Source: Fuchsiella alkaliacetigena (GTDB lineage: Bacteria > Bacillota > Halanaerobiia > Halobacteroidales > Acetohalobiaceae). From it: 64,000 bases of DNA. Positions within the stretch are counted from its first letter, which is position 1, and every line of letters begins with the position of its first letter. Where the stretch lies: positions 1-64,000 of the forward strand of contig NZ_JALKBZ010000006.1 in the NCBI RefSeq assembly GCF_023227765.1, given 5' to 3'. A model generated the notes under the pieces. The model was not told the DNA's origin, ran no database searches, and saw only the letters and a program-made list of their open reading frames with translations. Of this stretch, positions 42,922 to 51,806 are shown in pieces. The position numbers and the translations under genes were made by a program.

Positions 42922-45240
42922 ATGTTATCTAAAAAATATATTGTTTTAATAATAGTAGCAGTATTACTAATATTAGTTTCAGTGATGGGAGTTAACTTTT
43001 TACCAGCTATGTATTATGAAAGTAATCTAGAGGGTGCGGGAACAGCAGCAGATCCGTTTATTATTAATGATTTCGAGGATCTGGAGAAATTATCAAGTAA
43101 GCATTTCTGGAGTCAAGATTATAAGTTGGAGGCTCATTATAAATTAGGTGCTGATATAGATGCCAGTGTAACTAGAAATAATTATAATGAAGGAAAGGGT
43201 TGGAAGCCTATAGCTTCACAGGAAGATAAGTTTGTAGGAGAGTTTGATGGTAATGGATATAAGATAAAGAACCTTTATATTAACAGAAAGGATGAGGATC
43301 ACATAGGTTTATTTGCTTCCAGTACGGGAGTGATTAAAGATTTAGAGCTGGTTAATGTTGAGATTGAAGGTGGTAATTCGGTAGGGGGATTGATTGGCAG
43401 TAGCAGAATACCCTCTAGTAGTGCGGAAGAAGAGTGGAAGATAGTTAATTCAGCTGTGGAAGGAACGGTCAAGGGAAAAGATCTTGTAGGAGGTCTGGCC
43501 GGGAATATTGATCATTATGGTCTAGTAAAGGATTCACATTTCAGTGGTAGTGTTACTGGACAAGGAGTAGGAGGATTAGTTTATTATAATGAAGGTGTAA
43601 TATATAATTCATACTTCGAAGGTCAGGTTAAGGGTAATAATAGTTGGACAGTAGGGGGATTGGCTAATGCTAATAGTGGCTTAATAGAAGCTTGTTATAC
43701 TTTAGGTAAGATCAGCGGTGAGAATGAAGTGGGAGGTTTAGTTGGTAATAATCGTTATTTAATAGTAGATTCATATAGTAAAATGGATGTTCAGGGAGAA
43801 GAGAGAGTAGGAGGCTTAGTTGGATTTAATGAGTCTGGGAGTCTGTCTGGTTCTTATGCTCAGGGGGAAGTTAGAGGTAAGAATAAGGTAGGCGGTCTGG
43901 TTGGCTATGGTATGTCTTATGGATCTGCTGAGTCTTCAAAAATATCAGCTTCATCTGCTGAAAATGCTAAAGCAGGAGTTATCGGTGAAGATAAGGTGGG
44001 AGGTCTGATAGGTCATAGCGAAGGGATGAAAATAAAAAATTCCTTTGCTAAAAGAGATGTGCAAGGTAAAGAGTTTGTAGGAGGATTAGCAGGCGGCAAC
44101 GAAAAGGGGAAGATTCTAGATTCTTATGCTGAAGGTAGTGTTAGTGGTCAATACTTTACTGGTGGTTTAGTTGGTGGTGATCAGGAGGGGTTAATTAAGA
44201 ACTCTTATGCTACAGGTAGTACATCTGGGGATGAGTATGCAGGTGGATTAATCGGCACTAATGCCTACGGAACGGTTAAAGAGTCCTATGCTACAGGTAA
44301 GGTTACTGGCTATAATTGTGTAGGAGGCTTAGCAGGGATTAATGGCGGTGATATAAGGGATAGTCATGCTAAAGGAGATGTTGATGGTGTTGAGTTAGCC
44401 GGGGGATTAGTAGGTTATAATAATGAAGGACTGATAGATGCTTCCCATGCTTTGGGAGATGTTGATAGTATTGAATTATCTGGAGGATTGGTGGGGCATA
44501 ATGATGAGGGTTCGATCAAAGACTCTTATGCCCAGAGTACTGTTAAAGGAAGAGAGAGAATTGGAGGATTAGTAGGTAAGAGTACTGGCAGAATAGAAGA
44601 TTCTTTTGTTTCAGGGGAAGTATTTGGTCTTCAAGAGAGCGGCAGAATTGATCAGCAAATGGGTGGTTTAGTAGGCTATAATGGCGATGAAATAGAGTCT
44701 TCTTATGCTGAAACTGATACTGTAGGAGATGAAAAAGTGGGAGGACTTGTTGGTTATAATCATGGGGGAAGAGTAAAGTATTCATACGCTAAAGGAACCC
44801 TCCAGGGCAAAGAAGAAGTGGGAGGATTAGTTGCTAATAATACTCATGAGAGACTAGAGACGCATGTTGCTCGTGCCATGATAAGACTATCCTATTCTAG
44901 AGTTGATGTAGAGGGGGAACGGAAAGTAGGAGGAGTGGCTGGAACTACTTCTTACTATGTTAGTATTACCCAATCTTATAGTAGTGGTAGAGTTAGAGGA
45001 GAGGATAAAGTAGCTGGTTTAATTGCGGTAGATGAGATGGAGGCTCATCCGCATCATAACTGTTATTGGGCATTAGATAGGACTGAAGAGCGTAATGCTC
45101 CTAATATAGAAAATGTTATTGCTACAAGTACTGAAAAAATGAAGAGGAAAGAAACTTATGAAGATTGGGACTTTGATTCTGTCTGGACTATTGATGAAGG
45201 GAGAAGTTTTCCTTATTTTCAATGGGAAAATAGCAACTAA
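42922..45240 (+). CDS. Surface protein with about 20 GLUG-type repeats, 772 aa
   Basis: An N-terminal hydrophobic signal or anchor (KKYIVLIIVAVLLILVSVMG) precedes a region typical of GLUG proteins: GTAADPFIINDFEDLEKLS, YKLGADIDAS, FVGEFDGNGYKIKNLYI. The remainder is a run of repeats of roughly 25-35 residues, each with VGGLVGYN-like, then SYA-x-G-x-V-x-G phrases. This predicts a beta-helix that extends from the cell surface, as in adhesins and large extracellular proteins. No C-terminal wall anchor (LPXTG or SLH) is present, so the N-terminal hydrophobic helix may hold it to the membrane. It lies just outside attR. Confidence 0.85.
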   Translation: MLSKKYIVLIIVAVLLILVSVMGVNFLPAMYYESNLEGAGTAADPFIINDFEDLEKLSSKHFWSQDYKLEAHYKLGADIDASVTRNNYNEGKGWKPIASQEDKFVGEFDGNGYKIKNLYINRKDEDHIGLFASSTGVIKDLELVNVEIEGGNSVGGLIGSSRIPSSSAEEEWKIVNSAVEGTVKGKDLVGGLAGNIDHYGLVKDSHFSGSVTGQGVGGLVYYNEGVIYNSYFEGQVKGNNSWTVGGLANANSGLIEACYTLGKISGENEVGGLVGNNRYLIVDSYSKMDVQGEERVGGLVGFNESGSLSGSYAQGEVRGKNKVGGLVGYGMSYGSAESSKISASSAENAKAGVIGEDKVGGLIGHSEGMKIKNSFAKRDVQGKEFVGGLAGGNEKGKILDSYAEGSVSGQYFTGGLVGGDQEGLIKNSYATGSTSGDEYAGGLIGTNAYGTVKESYATGKVTGYNCVGGLAGINGGDIRDSHAKGDVDGVELAGGLVGYNNEGLIDASHALGDVDSIELSGGLVGHNDEGSIKDSYAQSTVKGRERIGGLVGKSTGRIEDSFVSGEVFGLQESGRIDQQMGGLVGYNGDEIESSYAETDTVGDEKVGGLVGYNHGGRVKYSYAKGTLQGKEEVGGLVANNTHERLETHVARAMIRLSYSRVDVEGERKVGGVAGTTSYYVSITQSYSSGRVRGEDKVAGLIAVDEMEAHPHHNCYWALDRTEERNAPNIENVIATSTEKMKRKETYEDWDFDSVWTIDEGRSFPYFQWENSN

Positions 45241-45414
45241 ATTATTTGGCAGAGAATATAAAAGTCTTTTCTAACAGGAAGTTAATTTAAGTAAATTGAT
45301 GCTGAAGGACTTTTAATCAAGTCTAAACTAGTATATAATTAATTAGATTATAAATAATGGCTAACCATTTTAATTTGCTAATAGATTAAATTTTAAGAAG
45401 GATGAATAGATTAT

Positions 45415-45448
45415 GGGTTGAGGGTATAATTTCTCTCAGCCTTTTTTA
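45415..45448 (+). terminator. Intrinsic terminator upstream of the MATE gene
   Basis: GGTTGAG pairs with CTCAGCC (45416-45422 with 45435-45441) and TTTTTT follows. It lies 175 bases after the GLUG gene stop. Confidence 0.75.
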
Positions 45449-45496
45449 ATTTAATAGAGGAAGACTGTTATTAAGGTTAGGTGGGTTAAAACTACT

Positions 45497-46858
45497 ATGG
45501 AATCTTATTTAATTGAAGAAGAGATTACTACTACTCGGTTTTTAAAAAATATTATTGTTTTAGCCGGGCCCGCAATTATAGAGATGCTTTTGAATACTGT
45601 ATTGGGATTAGCAGATACTATTATGGTAGGCAGGGGAATTGGAGCTGCTGGTTTAGCGGCCGTTAATTTAGCTAATCAGATTGCTTTTCCGATTGTCTTT
45701 ATTTTTTCAGCCTTTAATATTGGTACTACAGCTATTGTTTCTCGTTACTTTGGGGCCCGGTGTGATAGTAGAGCCCAAAGGACAGCTAGCCAGTCTTATA
45801 TGTTAAATGTTATTGTAGGTCTATTTTTAACTGTCTTGATCTTTTCAACTTATGAACAACTGCTTAGTCTATTTCCAGCTGAAGCTGAAGTAGTGAAGAT
45901 AACCATGGAGTATTTAGAGATTATAATCTTTAGTCAATTTTTTATGTTGATTACTATTTCTTTAAGTAGTTCCTTTCGCGGGGCAGGTGATACCACTACT
46001 CCAATGCTGATTAATGGTACTATTAATCTACTTAATATTCTTGGTAATTGGCTGTTGATTTTCGGGATCGGTTTTTTTCCTGAATGGGGGATTCGGGGAG
46101 CAGCTATTGCTACTACTTTATCTAGGATTATCGGTGCCCTAGTCTTCACTATCATTGCTGCCCGAGGTAATAAAAAGATTAGCTTAATCTATAGATGGTT
46201 TAAGATTAATTTTAAACAGATTAAAAAGATTTGGCGTATTAGCTGGTCGGCAGCCCTAGAACAGTTGATTATGCAGAGCTCTATGGTGATTTTGAATTAC
46301 TTAACTTTGAAGTTAGGTACTATCGATTATTCTGCTTATAATATCATAGTTAGATTAGAATCTATTTCTTTTATGCCTATTTTTGGGATTTCTATTGCTA
46401 CGACTACTTTGGTAGGTCAATACTTAGGAGCGCAGGATCAGCAAAATGCTTTAAAAAGCGGTAATCTATCGGCTCTTTTAGGAATAGGACTATCTTTTTT
46501 ATTAGGGATTTTATTTATTCTCTTTCCTGGGTTTTTAGCTGGAATTTTTATTAATGATCCGGAGGTAGTTAGTTCTACAGTACTGCCTTTGAGATTGGCA
46601 GGTATCCAGCAGATTCCTATTGCAGTAATGATTATCTATTCCGGTGCTTTGCGAGGGGCTGGCGATACTTTGCGAGTGATGTGGATTACTATCATTCGCA
46701 TGTGGGGTTTAGCAATTCCGATTACCTATTTTGTAGTTAATTATACAGATACCGCCTTGCTAGGAATCTTCATTGGTCAAAATATCACTTTTGCTGTAGC
46801 AGCTTTGATCTTTTATCTTTATTTTAGGACGGAAAAGTGGGCCCGGATAGAAATATAA
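45497..46858 (+). CDS. MATE-family efflux transporter, 453 aa
   Basis: An inner-membrane exporter, Na+ or H+ driven, for organic cations or drugs. Twelve hydrophobic segments are visible. Conserved phrases are LAGPAIIEMLLNTVLGLADT at the start, SSSFRGAGDTTTPM in the middle and the second-half counterpart YSGALRGAGDTLRVMW, showing the two-fold repeat of MATE proteins. Length is normal. The start ATG follows AGGTGGG. Single gene, substrate unknown. Confidence 0.93.
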   Translation: MESYLIEEEITTTRFLKNIIVLAGPAIIEMLLNTVLGLADTIMVGRGIGAAGLAAVNLANQIAFPIVFIFSAFNIGTTAIVSRYFGARCDSRAQRTASQSYMLNVIVGLFLTVLIFSTYEQLLSLFPAEAEVVKITMEYLEIIIFSQFFMLITISLSSSFRGAGDTTTPMLINGTINLLNILGNWLLIFGIGFFPEWGIRGAAIATTLSRIIGALVFTIIAARGNKKISLIYRWFKINFKQIKKIWRISWSAALEQLIMQSSMVILNYLTLKLGTIDYSAYNIIVRLESISFMPIFGISIATTTLVGQYLGAQDQQNALKSGNLSALLGIGLSFLLGILFILFPGFLAGIFINDPEVVSSTVLPLRLAGIQQIPIAVMIIYSGALRGAGDTLRVMWITIIRMWGLAIPITYFVVNYTDTALLGIFIGQNITFAVAALIFYLYFRTEKWARIEI

Positions 46859-46952
46859 TGCTGATTTGGTCTTGCTTGACAAAGTTCAGCTTTTCTGTTA
46901 AACTTAGATGTGGTTTTAGGAGCCGATTAACTTAAGGAAGGGGGGGAGAAAT

Positions 46953-47048
46953 ATGGATGAGGATTTATGTGACTTTAGCAATAAAATTGTTAAAGTAGGA
47001 GTCAATTTTATTACTAAAGTTACATTACTTTCATTGGTGAAAGTTAGA
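46953..47048 (+). CDS. Possible 31-aa small protein upstream of mgtE
   Basis: ATG 46953 follows the strong purine tract GGAAGGGGGGGAG and opens a frame of 31 codons ending TAG at 47046, reading MDEDLCDFSNKIVKVGV then a hydrophobic tail. No homologue is known to me. Its place just before mgtE raises the possibility of a leader peptide, but nothing else shows that, and it may be chance. Confidence 0.3.
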
Positions 47049-47084
47049 CTTTTAGAATAACTGTCTAAATTAGGAGGGATAAAA

Positions 47085-48464
47085 ATGAAGGATAAAAAGA
47101 AATCTAAAAACTTTATACTATTACTAAAGAAGTACTTAAAGAATGAAAAGAAAGAAGAGTTAAATGATTTAATTGAAGAGATGCATTATAGTGATTTAGC
47201 CGATATAATTAGAAGCTTTGAGATAGACATTCAGTTACGTTTTTTTAAATTAGTGGTTAGTCAACACTCAGCACAGATTTTAATGGAGCTAGATCAAGGA
47301 ATTAGACGGGAGATAATAAATAGCTTGAAATTGGAAGAGCTAACCGATTTCTTTGAAGAGCTTCCTTTAGATGATAAATTGGAGATGCTTAATAACTTAG
47401 ATGATCAATATCGAGAAAAAGTATTGAACTCCTTAGAGGATAAAGAAGAAATTCTTAAATTTTTAAACTTTGATCCTGATTCTACAGCTAATCGAATGAG
47501 CAGCGAATTTATTAAGGTCCCTGCGGAGAGCACTGTAGAAGAAGTAATTGAAATGATTCGTCGACAGGGTGAATCTGCAGAGATAATTTACTATATTTAT
47601 GTAGTTGATGAGCAGGCTAAGCTAAAAGGAGTACTTTCTTTAAGAGAGTTACTTTTAGCTGATCATAAAAGCAAAATAACTGGAATTATGAATACTAAGG
47701 TGATTTCTATTGAACCCGGTTCTGACCAGGAAAGAGCAGCTCATTTGATGGCTAAGTACGATTTAATCTCTTTACCGGTGGTGGATTTAGATAATCATAT
47801 CTTAGGTATAATTACTATCGATGATATAGTTGATGTTATTCACGAAGAAGGAACTGAGGATATATTTAAAAAGTCAGGAATTACTCAATTTGAACAGCAG
47901 GAGACTGACTTTAGCAGTAACTTAGTCTACGGGAGTGTAGCTAAGGTAGTTAAAACTAGAATGCCTTGGTTATTATTTGTATTATTAGGGGGCTTATTTG
48001 CTGGAGGAGTAATAGAAGCCTTTGAAGAAACTTTAGAGTCCATTGTTGCTTTAGCCTTCTTTATTCCGGTAATTATGGATATGGGAGGTAATGTAGGTAC
48101 GCAGTCTTCTACTATTTTTGTGCGGGGTGTGGTTTTAGGCCATATTGATATTAAAGACTTCACTAAGTATTTCGTTAAAGAGCTTGCTACTGGGGCCTCT
48201 ATAGGCTTGATTAGTGCTCTTGCTTTAGGAATTAGTACTTATTTTTGGCAACAGGAGCTATTATTATCTTTAACGACTTCCTTAGCGTTGTTTTTTACTA
48301 TTATTCTAGCTTCCGCTTTGGGATTTGTTATCCCTTGGCTCTTAATTAAGCTTGGTTTTGATTCAGCTTCTGCTTCAGATCCTTTGATTACTACCCTTAA
48401 GGATATTACCGGTTTATTGATTTATTTCGGGATAGCTAATTTATTAATGGGACATCTATTATAA
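47085..48464 (+). CDS. mgtE: Magnesium transporter MgtE, 459 aa
   Basis: A membrane channel for Mg2+ gated by cytoplasmic domains. The N domain (about 1-135, with ELPLDDKLEMLNNL) is followed by two CBS domains (about 140-265, with VKVPAEST-like and IMNTKVISIEPGS, LPVVDLDNHILGIITIDDI) and five membrane helices. The pore segment PVIMDMGGNVGTQSSTI is intact. Length is normal. The upstream gap does not show an M-box riboswitch. Confidence 0.94.
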   Translation: MKDKKKSKNFILLLKKYLKNEKKEELNDLIEEMHYSDLADIIRSFEIDIQLRFFKLVVSQHSAQILMELDQGIRREIINSLKLEELTDFFEELPLDDKLEMLNNLDDQYREKVLNSLEDKEEILKFLNFDPDSTANRMSSEFIKVPAESTVEEVIEMIRRQGESAEIIYYIYVVDEQAKLKGVLSLRELLLADHKSKITGIMNTKVISIEPGSDQERAAHLMAKYDLISLPVVDLDNHILGIITIDDIVDVIHEEGTEDIFKKSGITQFEQQETDFSSNLVYGSVAKVVKTRMPWLLFVLLGGLFAGGVIEAFEETLESIVALAFFIPVIMDMGGNVGTQSSTIFVRGVVLGHIDIKDFTKYFVKELATGASIGLISALALGISTYFWQQELLLSLTTSLALFFTIILASALGFVIPWLLIKLGFDSASASDPLITTLKDITGLLIYFGIANLLMGHLL

Positions 48465-48474
48465 GCAAATATTT

Positions 48475-48540
48475 GGCGATGAAGCTCGCCGTGATATCTA
48501 TAGATATCAGAACCGCCGTATAGGCTGATGGCTTCTACTC
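48475..48540 (+). ncRNA. Fluoride riboswitch (crcB motif)
   Basis: The aptamer consensus is recognisable: GGCGATGAAGCTCGCC, then ACCGCC, then GGCTGATGGCTTCTACT. A perfect 16-bp palindromic helix (GATATCTATAGATATC) replaces the variable stem. The 3' part of the aptamer (48528-48538) is shared with a downstream terminator, so fluoride binding would favour read-through into the antiporter gene. Identification is by eye against the known consensus. Confidence 0.9.
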
Positions 48541-48566
48541 TGCATAGGGGTAGGAGCCATTTTTAT
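48528..48566 (+). terminator. Riboswitch-controlled terminator
   Basis: ATGGCTTCTAC (48528-48538) pairs with GTAGGAGCCAT (48550-48560), followed by TTTTATTTT. The 5' arm is part of the fluoride aptamer, so the two structures are mutually exclusive. Confidence 0.88.
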
Positions 48567-48595
48567 TTTAATAAATTTGAGGAGGGGGATAGATT

Positions 48596-49792
48596 ATGTT
48601 ATATAGTATTGTTTTAATTTTAACTGTAGGCTTGATACTGGGCTTTGTATTTAGTAGGTTCAGGCTGCCGGGGTTATTGGGGATGCTTTTGGCGGGAATT
48701 TTATTAGGGCCCTCGGGCTTTGATCTCTTAGCTGAAAGCATGTTGGATATTTCTCAGGATATTCGAGAATTAGCTTTAATTATTATTCTGTTGCGGGCTG
48801 GCTTAGGAATTAGCAAGGAGACTTTAAAAAGGATTGGTAATACAGCATTGAAATTAAGTTTTATTCCGGTGATATTTGAAGGTGCTGCCGTAACTCTTTT
48901 AGCTCGATATATCTTTGCTTTTTCCTGGCTACAGGCTGCTATTTTGGCCTTTATTATAGCTGCTGTTTCTCCGGCAGTAGTAGTGCCTTCTATGTTAAAG
49001 TTGAAGCAGGCTCAGTACGGTAAAGAAAAGGAGATTCCTACTTTGGTTTTAGCTAGTGCCTCTATTGATGATGTTTTTGCTATTACTATGTTCAGCATAT
49101 TTATGGGGATCTTTAGGAGTGGGGAAGTAGCGGTAGCAGCTAACTTGAGCCAAATTCCTATTAAAATTATAGGCGGAATTGCTTTAGGAGCTATTTTAGG
49201 CTATCTCTTAGTTAAGTTTTTTAATAGATATACAAAGTTAAACTTAACTTATCAGACTTTAGCTTTGCTGATTGCAGCTATTTTTGCTAATGTATTAGGA
49301 GACTATTTAGGTTTGGCTAGCTTATTAGCAGTGATGACTATCGGTTATTTGCTGTTGGAGAAAAGTAAAGGATTGGCTGAGGATCTGTCGGCGGTATTGA
49401 ATAAGCTCTGGATTCCAGCGGAGGTCTTTCTTTTTGTTTTGATTGGAGCAGCAGTGCAGATTGAAGTTGCTTATCAGGCTGGACTGTTAGGGGTACTGTT
49501 AATTGCTGGTGGTTTAGTATTTCGTAGTTGTGGGGTGTTGATAGCTACGGCAGGTAGTTATCTTAACTTCAAAGAACGAATCTTTGTTTTGATTTCCTAT
49601 TTGCCTAAGGCTACAGTTCAGGCAGCTATTGGAGCTGTGCCTTTAGCAGCAGGAGTGGCAGATGGTGAACTGATCTTAGCTTTAGCAGTAATGTCGATTA
49701 TCTTAACTGCTCCTTTAGGAGCTATAGGGATTGAGCTTTTTGCGCCTAAGCTATTAACGGTTCCTGAATCTACTCCATTAGAGCAGAAATAG
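48596..49792 (+). CDS. Cation:proton antiporter (CPA family), fluoride-riboswitch controlled, 398 aa
   Basis: A polytopic membrane exchanger of the CPA1/CPA2 type with about 12 hydrophobic segments. Signature phrases are LPGLLGMLLAGILLGPSGFD, AAVSPAVVVPSML and LASASIDDVFAITMF, which holds the Asp pair used in ion exchange. It has no C-terminal TrkA domain. The fluoride riboswitch directly upstream suggests a role in fluoride or coupled proton/sodium homeostasis; antiporters are known in fluoride regulons. Whether it moves F- itself is unknown. Ribosome site GAGGAGGGGG. Confidence 0.88.
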   Translation: MLYSIVLILTVGLILGFVFSRFRLPGLLGMLLAGILLGPSGFDLLAESMLDISQDIRELALIIILLRAGLGISKETLKRIGNTALKLSFIPVIFEGAAVTLLARYIFAFSWLQAAILAFIIAAVSPAVVVPSMLKLKQAQYGKEKEIPTLVLASASIDDVFAITMFSIFMGIFRSGEVAVAANLSQIPIKIIGGIALGAILGYLLVKFFNRYTKLNLTYQTLALLIAAIFANVLGDYLGLASLLAVMTIGYLLLEKSKGLAEDLSAVLNKLWIPAEVFLFVLIGAAVQIEVAYQAGLLGVLLIAGGLVFRSCGVLIATAGSYLNFKERIFVLISYLPKATVQAAIGAVPLAAGVADGELILALAVMSIILTAPLGAIGIELFAPKLLTVPESTPLEQK

Positions 49793-49894
49793 AGTTCTTT
49801 TATAGAAATTTATAAATAAACCCCGGTTAATAATTTTTTAAATTACACTAACCGGGGTAACATAAGTAATCTTTTTAGCTTAGAAAACCGAAAA

Positions 49895-50071
49895 TTACTC
49901 TTCTTCTTCGTATATAGCTTCTATAGGACATACTTCAGCGCAGTTACCACAGTCTACACATTCTTCTTCGTCTACATCGTACTTCTCTTCTCCTTCTACA
50001 ATTGCTTCTACTGGGCATTCCTGTAAACATTCTGCGCAAGCCACACATTCATCATTAATAACGTGAGTCAT
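49895..50071 (-). CDS. 2[4Fe-4S] ferredoxin, 58 aa
   Basis: A small cytosolic electron carrier. The two cluster motifs are CVACAECLQECP and CVDCGNCAEVCP, each followed by VEAI or IEAI. It is very acidic, with a run of Glu at the C-terminus, as in ferredoxins of anaerobes and halophiles. ATG at 50071 on the minus strand follows AAAGGAGC. It is a stand-alone gene, and too short for a length-filtered gene search. Confidence 0.95.
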   Translation of the reverse strand: MTHVINDECVACAECLQECPVEAIVEGEEKYDVDEEECVDCGNCAEVCPIEAIYEEEE

Positions 50072-50238
50072 TCTTATATTCAGCTCCTTTCTTTAATATA
50101 TGTTAATATTAATACAGCTTTTCCTAATTATAATAACATGTTAAACTGTTTAAGTCAATATAATTAGAATAAAATTTACTTGAATTCACTATAATAACAT
50201 ATTAATTTATTTGAGTCAACCTTCCATTGTGATTTTGT

Positions 50239-51540
50239 TTAAGAAAGGAGGCCACTGTTTAAAATTTCAGTAGTTAAACGCTGCATTAACTGTTGCTCTG
50301 CCATTTCTCGTAATGGACTCCAGTCTTGATTGATTATTGCATTAATAGAGCCCATAGGTATTCCGGTTTGAATGGAGATAGCTTCCATTAATCTTAACTT
50401 ACCGGTAGTCTGCAAATGATTCCAATCGGTGTTCAATACTGCTTCAGCTTCTGAGTAACTTAAGCCTTGCTCAACTAGTGCTTCTTTTAATTGTGATTTT
50501 AATTTAGGTTCTAGCATTTGAAAGTTACCTTGAGATAAAGCAGCGATTTCATCGGGAGCTAAGATTCCATTAGTCATTGTACTTAACTCTGTTTTTAATT
50601 CTTCTTCTATTTTAGGGATAGCAGCTTCAAAATTACCTTTAGATAGTTCAATTATATCTTCAGTATCAAGTAACCCTTGAGTTAGGTTGCTGACTTCGGT
50701 GATTATATCATCTTGAGTGATTACTCCGTAAGCTTTTAAATATTTGATTTCATCTTGAGAGTCTAGGATAAGATGTACTTGATCTCCATTTTGTAAAGTA
50801 TCTAACTCAATTATCTGGTTATTTCTACCTAATAAAGCATCAGGCTTTAAGTCTAAAATCATACTTTGACCGGTATTAGTGGCAACTCTGATTTTTTTTG
50901 CTAAAGAATATTTTTCTGTTAAACTACCTGAGACTACTTTTAAATTAGCAAATTCATTTAAAATTGTGGCTATTTCAGCTCTAGTAACGTAATTATCTGG
51001 CTTAAAGTTATCACCTGAGTAATCAGTAAAGAGTCCTAATTTGCTAATTAAGTTAATTGAGTTTTTAGCTGAATGTCTTACTATATCTTGATAAATATTT
51101 TCTCTTAACCTTATTTTAGTTTCAGTTCTGTCTATTTCTAAAGCTCTACTGAGGATTTCAGCTAATTGGGCCCTAGTAACTTCATTATTGGGCTTGAATT
51201 TATCTTCTGCTAGAGTAGACATAATATCTGCTTCTACTAGCGCCGTTATATATTCAGCCTGTTCGTGACCTTTAAGATCTTCAATTTCAATGTTGCTTAC
51301 TCCCTCTAAGTCCATAAGTTTTGCTAAGCTGGCAGCAAGCTCTCCCCGTTTGATTAAAGCATCGGGTTTAAACTCATCAGCAGAGTAATTGCTAAGAACA
51401 TTGGTGCTTAATAGCTTATTGATTTCTGTTACTGCTTGATGCGTGCTAATATCAGTAGCTTGATTAGCATCTACTAAAGGTAAATTGATTCCTACAATGA
51501 ATGTGATTACTAAGATTAAACAGATAATGCTTTTCTTCAT
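50239..51540 (-). CDS. S-layer-homology (SLH) domain protein, 433 aa
   Basis: An exported wall-associated protein. A signal peptide (KKSIICLILVITFIVGINLP) precedes three SLH domains over about residues 30-210, each with a D-FKPD/N-x-x-V/I-TRAE/Q phrase (DEFKPDALIKRGELA, DKFKPNNEVTRAQLAEIL, DNFKPDNYVTRAEIATIL). These bind pyruvylated secondary wall polymer. The C-terminal half has a degenerate helical repeat (SKGNFEAAIPKIEEEL, SQGNFQMLEPKLKSQL) and a repeated NTDW/NQDW phrase of unknown role. Single gene. Confidence 0.88.
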   Translation of the reverse strand: MKKSIICLILVITFIVGINLPLVDANQATDISTHQAVTEINKLLSTNVLSNYSADEFKPDALIKRGELAASLAKLMDLEGVSNIEIEDLKGHEQAEYITALVEADIMSTLAEDKFKPNNEVTRAQLAEILSRALEIDRTETKIRLRENIYQDIVRHSAKNSINLISKLGLFTDYSGDNFKPDNYVTRAEIATILNEFANLKVVSGSLTEKYSLAKKIRVATNTGQSMILDLKPDALLGRNNQIIELDTLQNGDQVHLILDSQDEIKYLKAYGVITQDDIITEVSNLTQGLLDTEDIIELSKGNFEAAIPKIEEELKTELSTMTNGILAPDEIAALSQGNFQMLEPKLKSQLKEALVEQGLSYSEAEAVLNTDWNHLQTTGKLRLMEAISIQTGIPMGSINAIINQDWSPLREMAEQQLMQRLTTEILNSGLLS

Positions 51541-51806
51541 TTAAATTACTCCTTCCGTTTGGGTGGTAACATTTGCCTTGATATGGTATTAAGTTGCATG
51601 TTGTATTCAATTAGAATTCTATCATAAGTTATTTATAATATCTACTTTAGAGGTGATGTAAGTTTTGATAACAGAGGCAAATTTTAAATTATTACTTTGA
51701 TTTAACAGGGATTATTAAGTTTTTAAGGAAATATTAAAAGAGGTTGTATTGGGAATAATAAACTACTATAGATTAACAGTGGATAAGTTAAAAGGAAGGG
51801 ATAATT

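Noticed and set aside
46859-47084. M-box (Mg2+) riboswitch upstream of mgtE
   Set aside because: The 225-base gap does not show the M-box conserved segments or a terminator hairpin.
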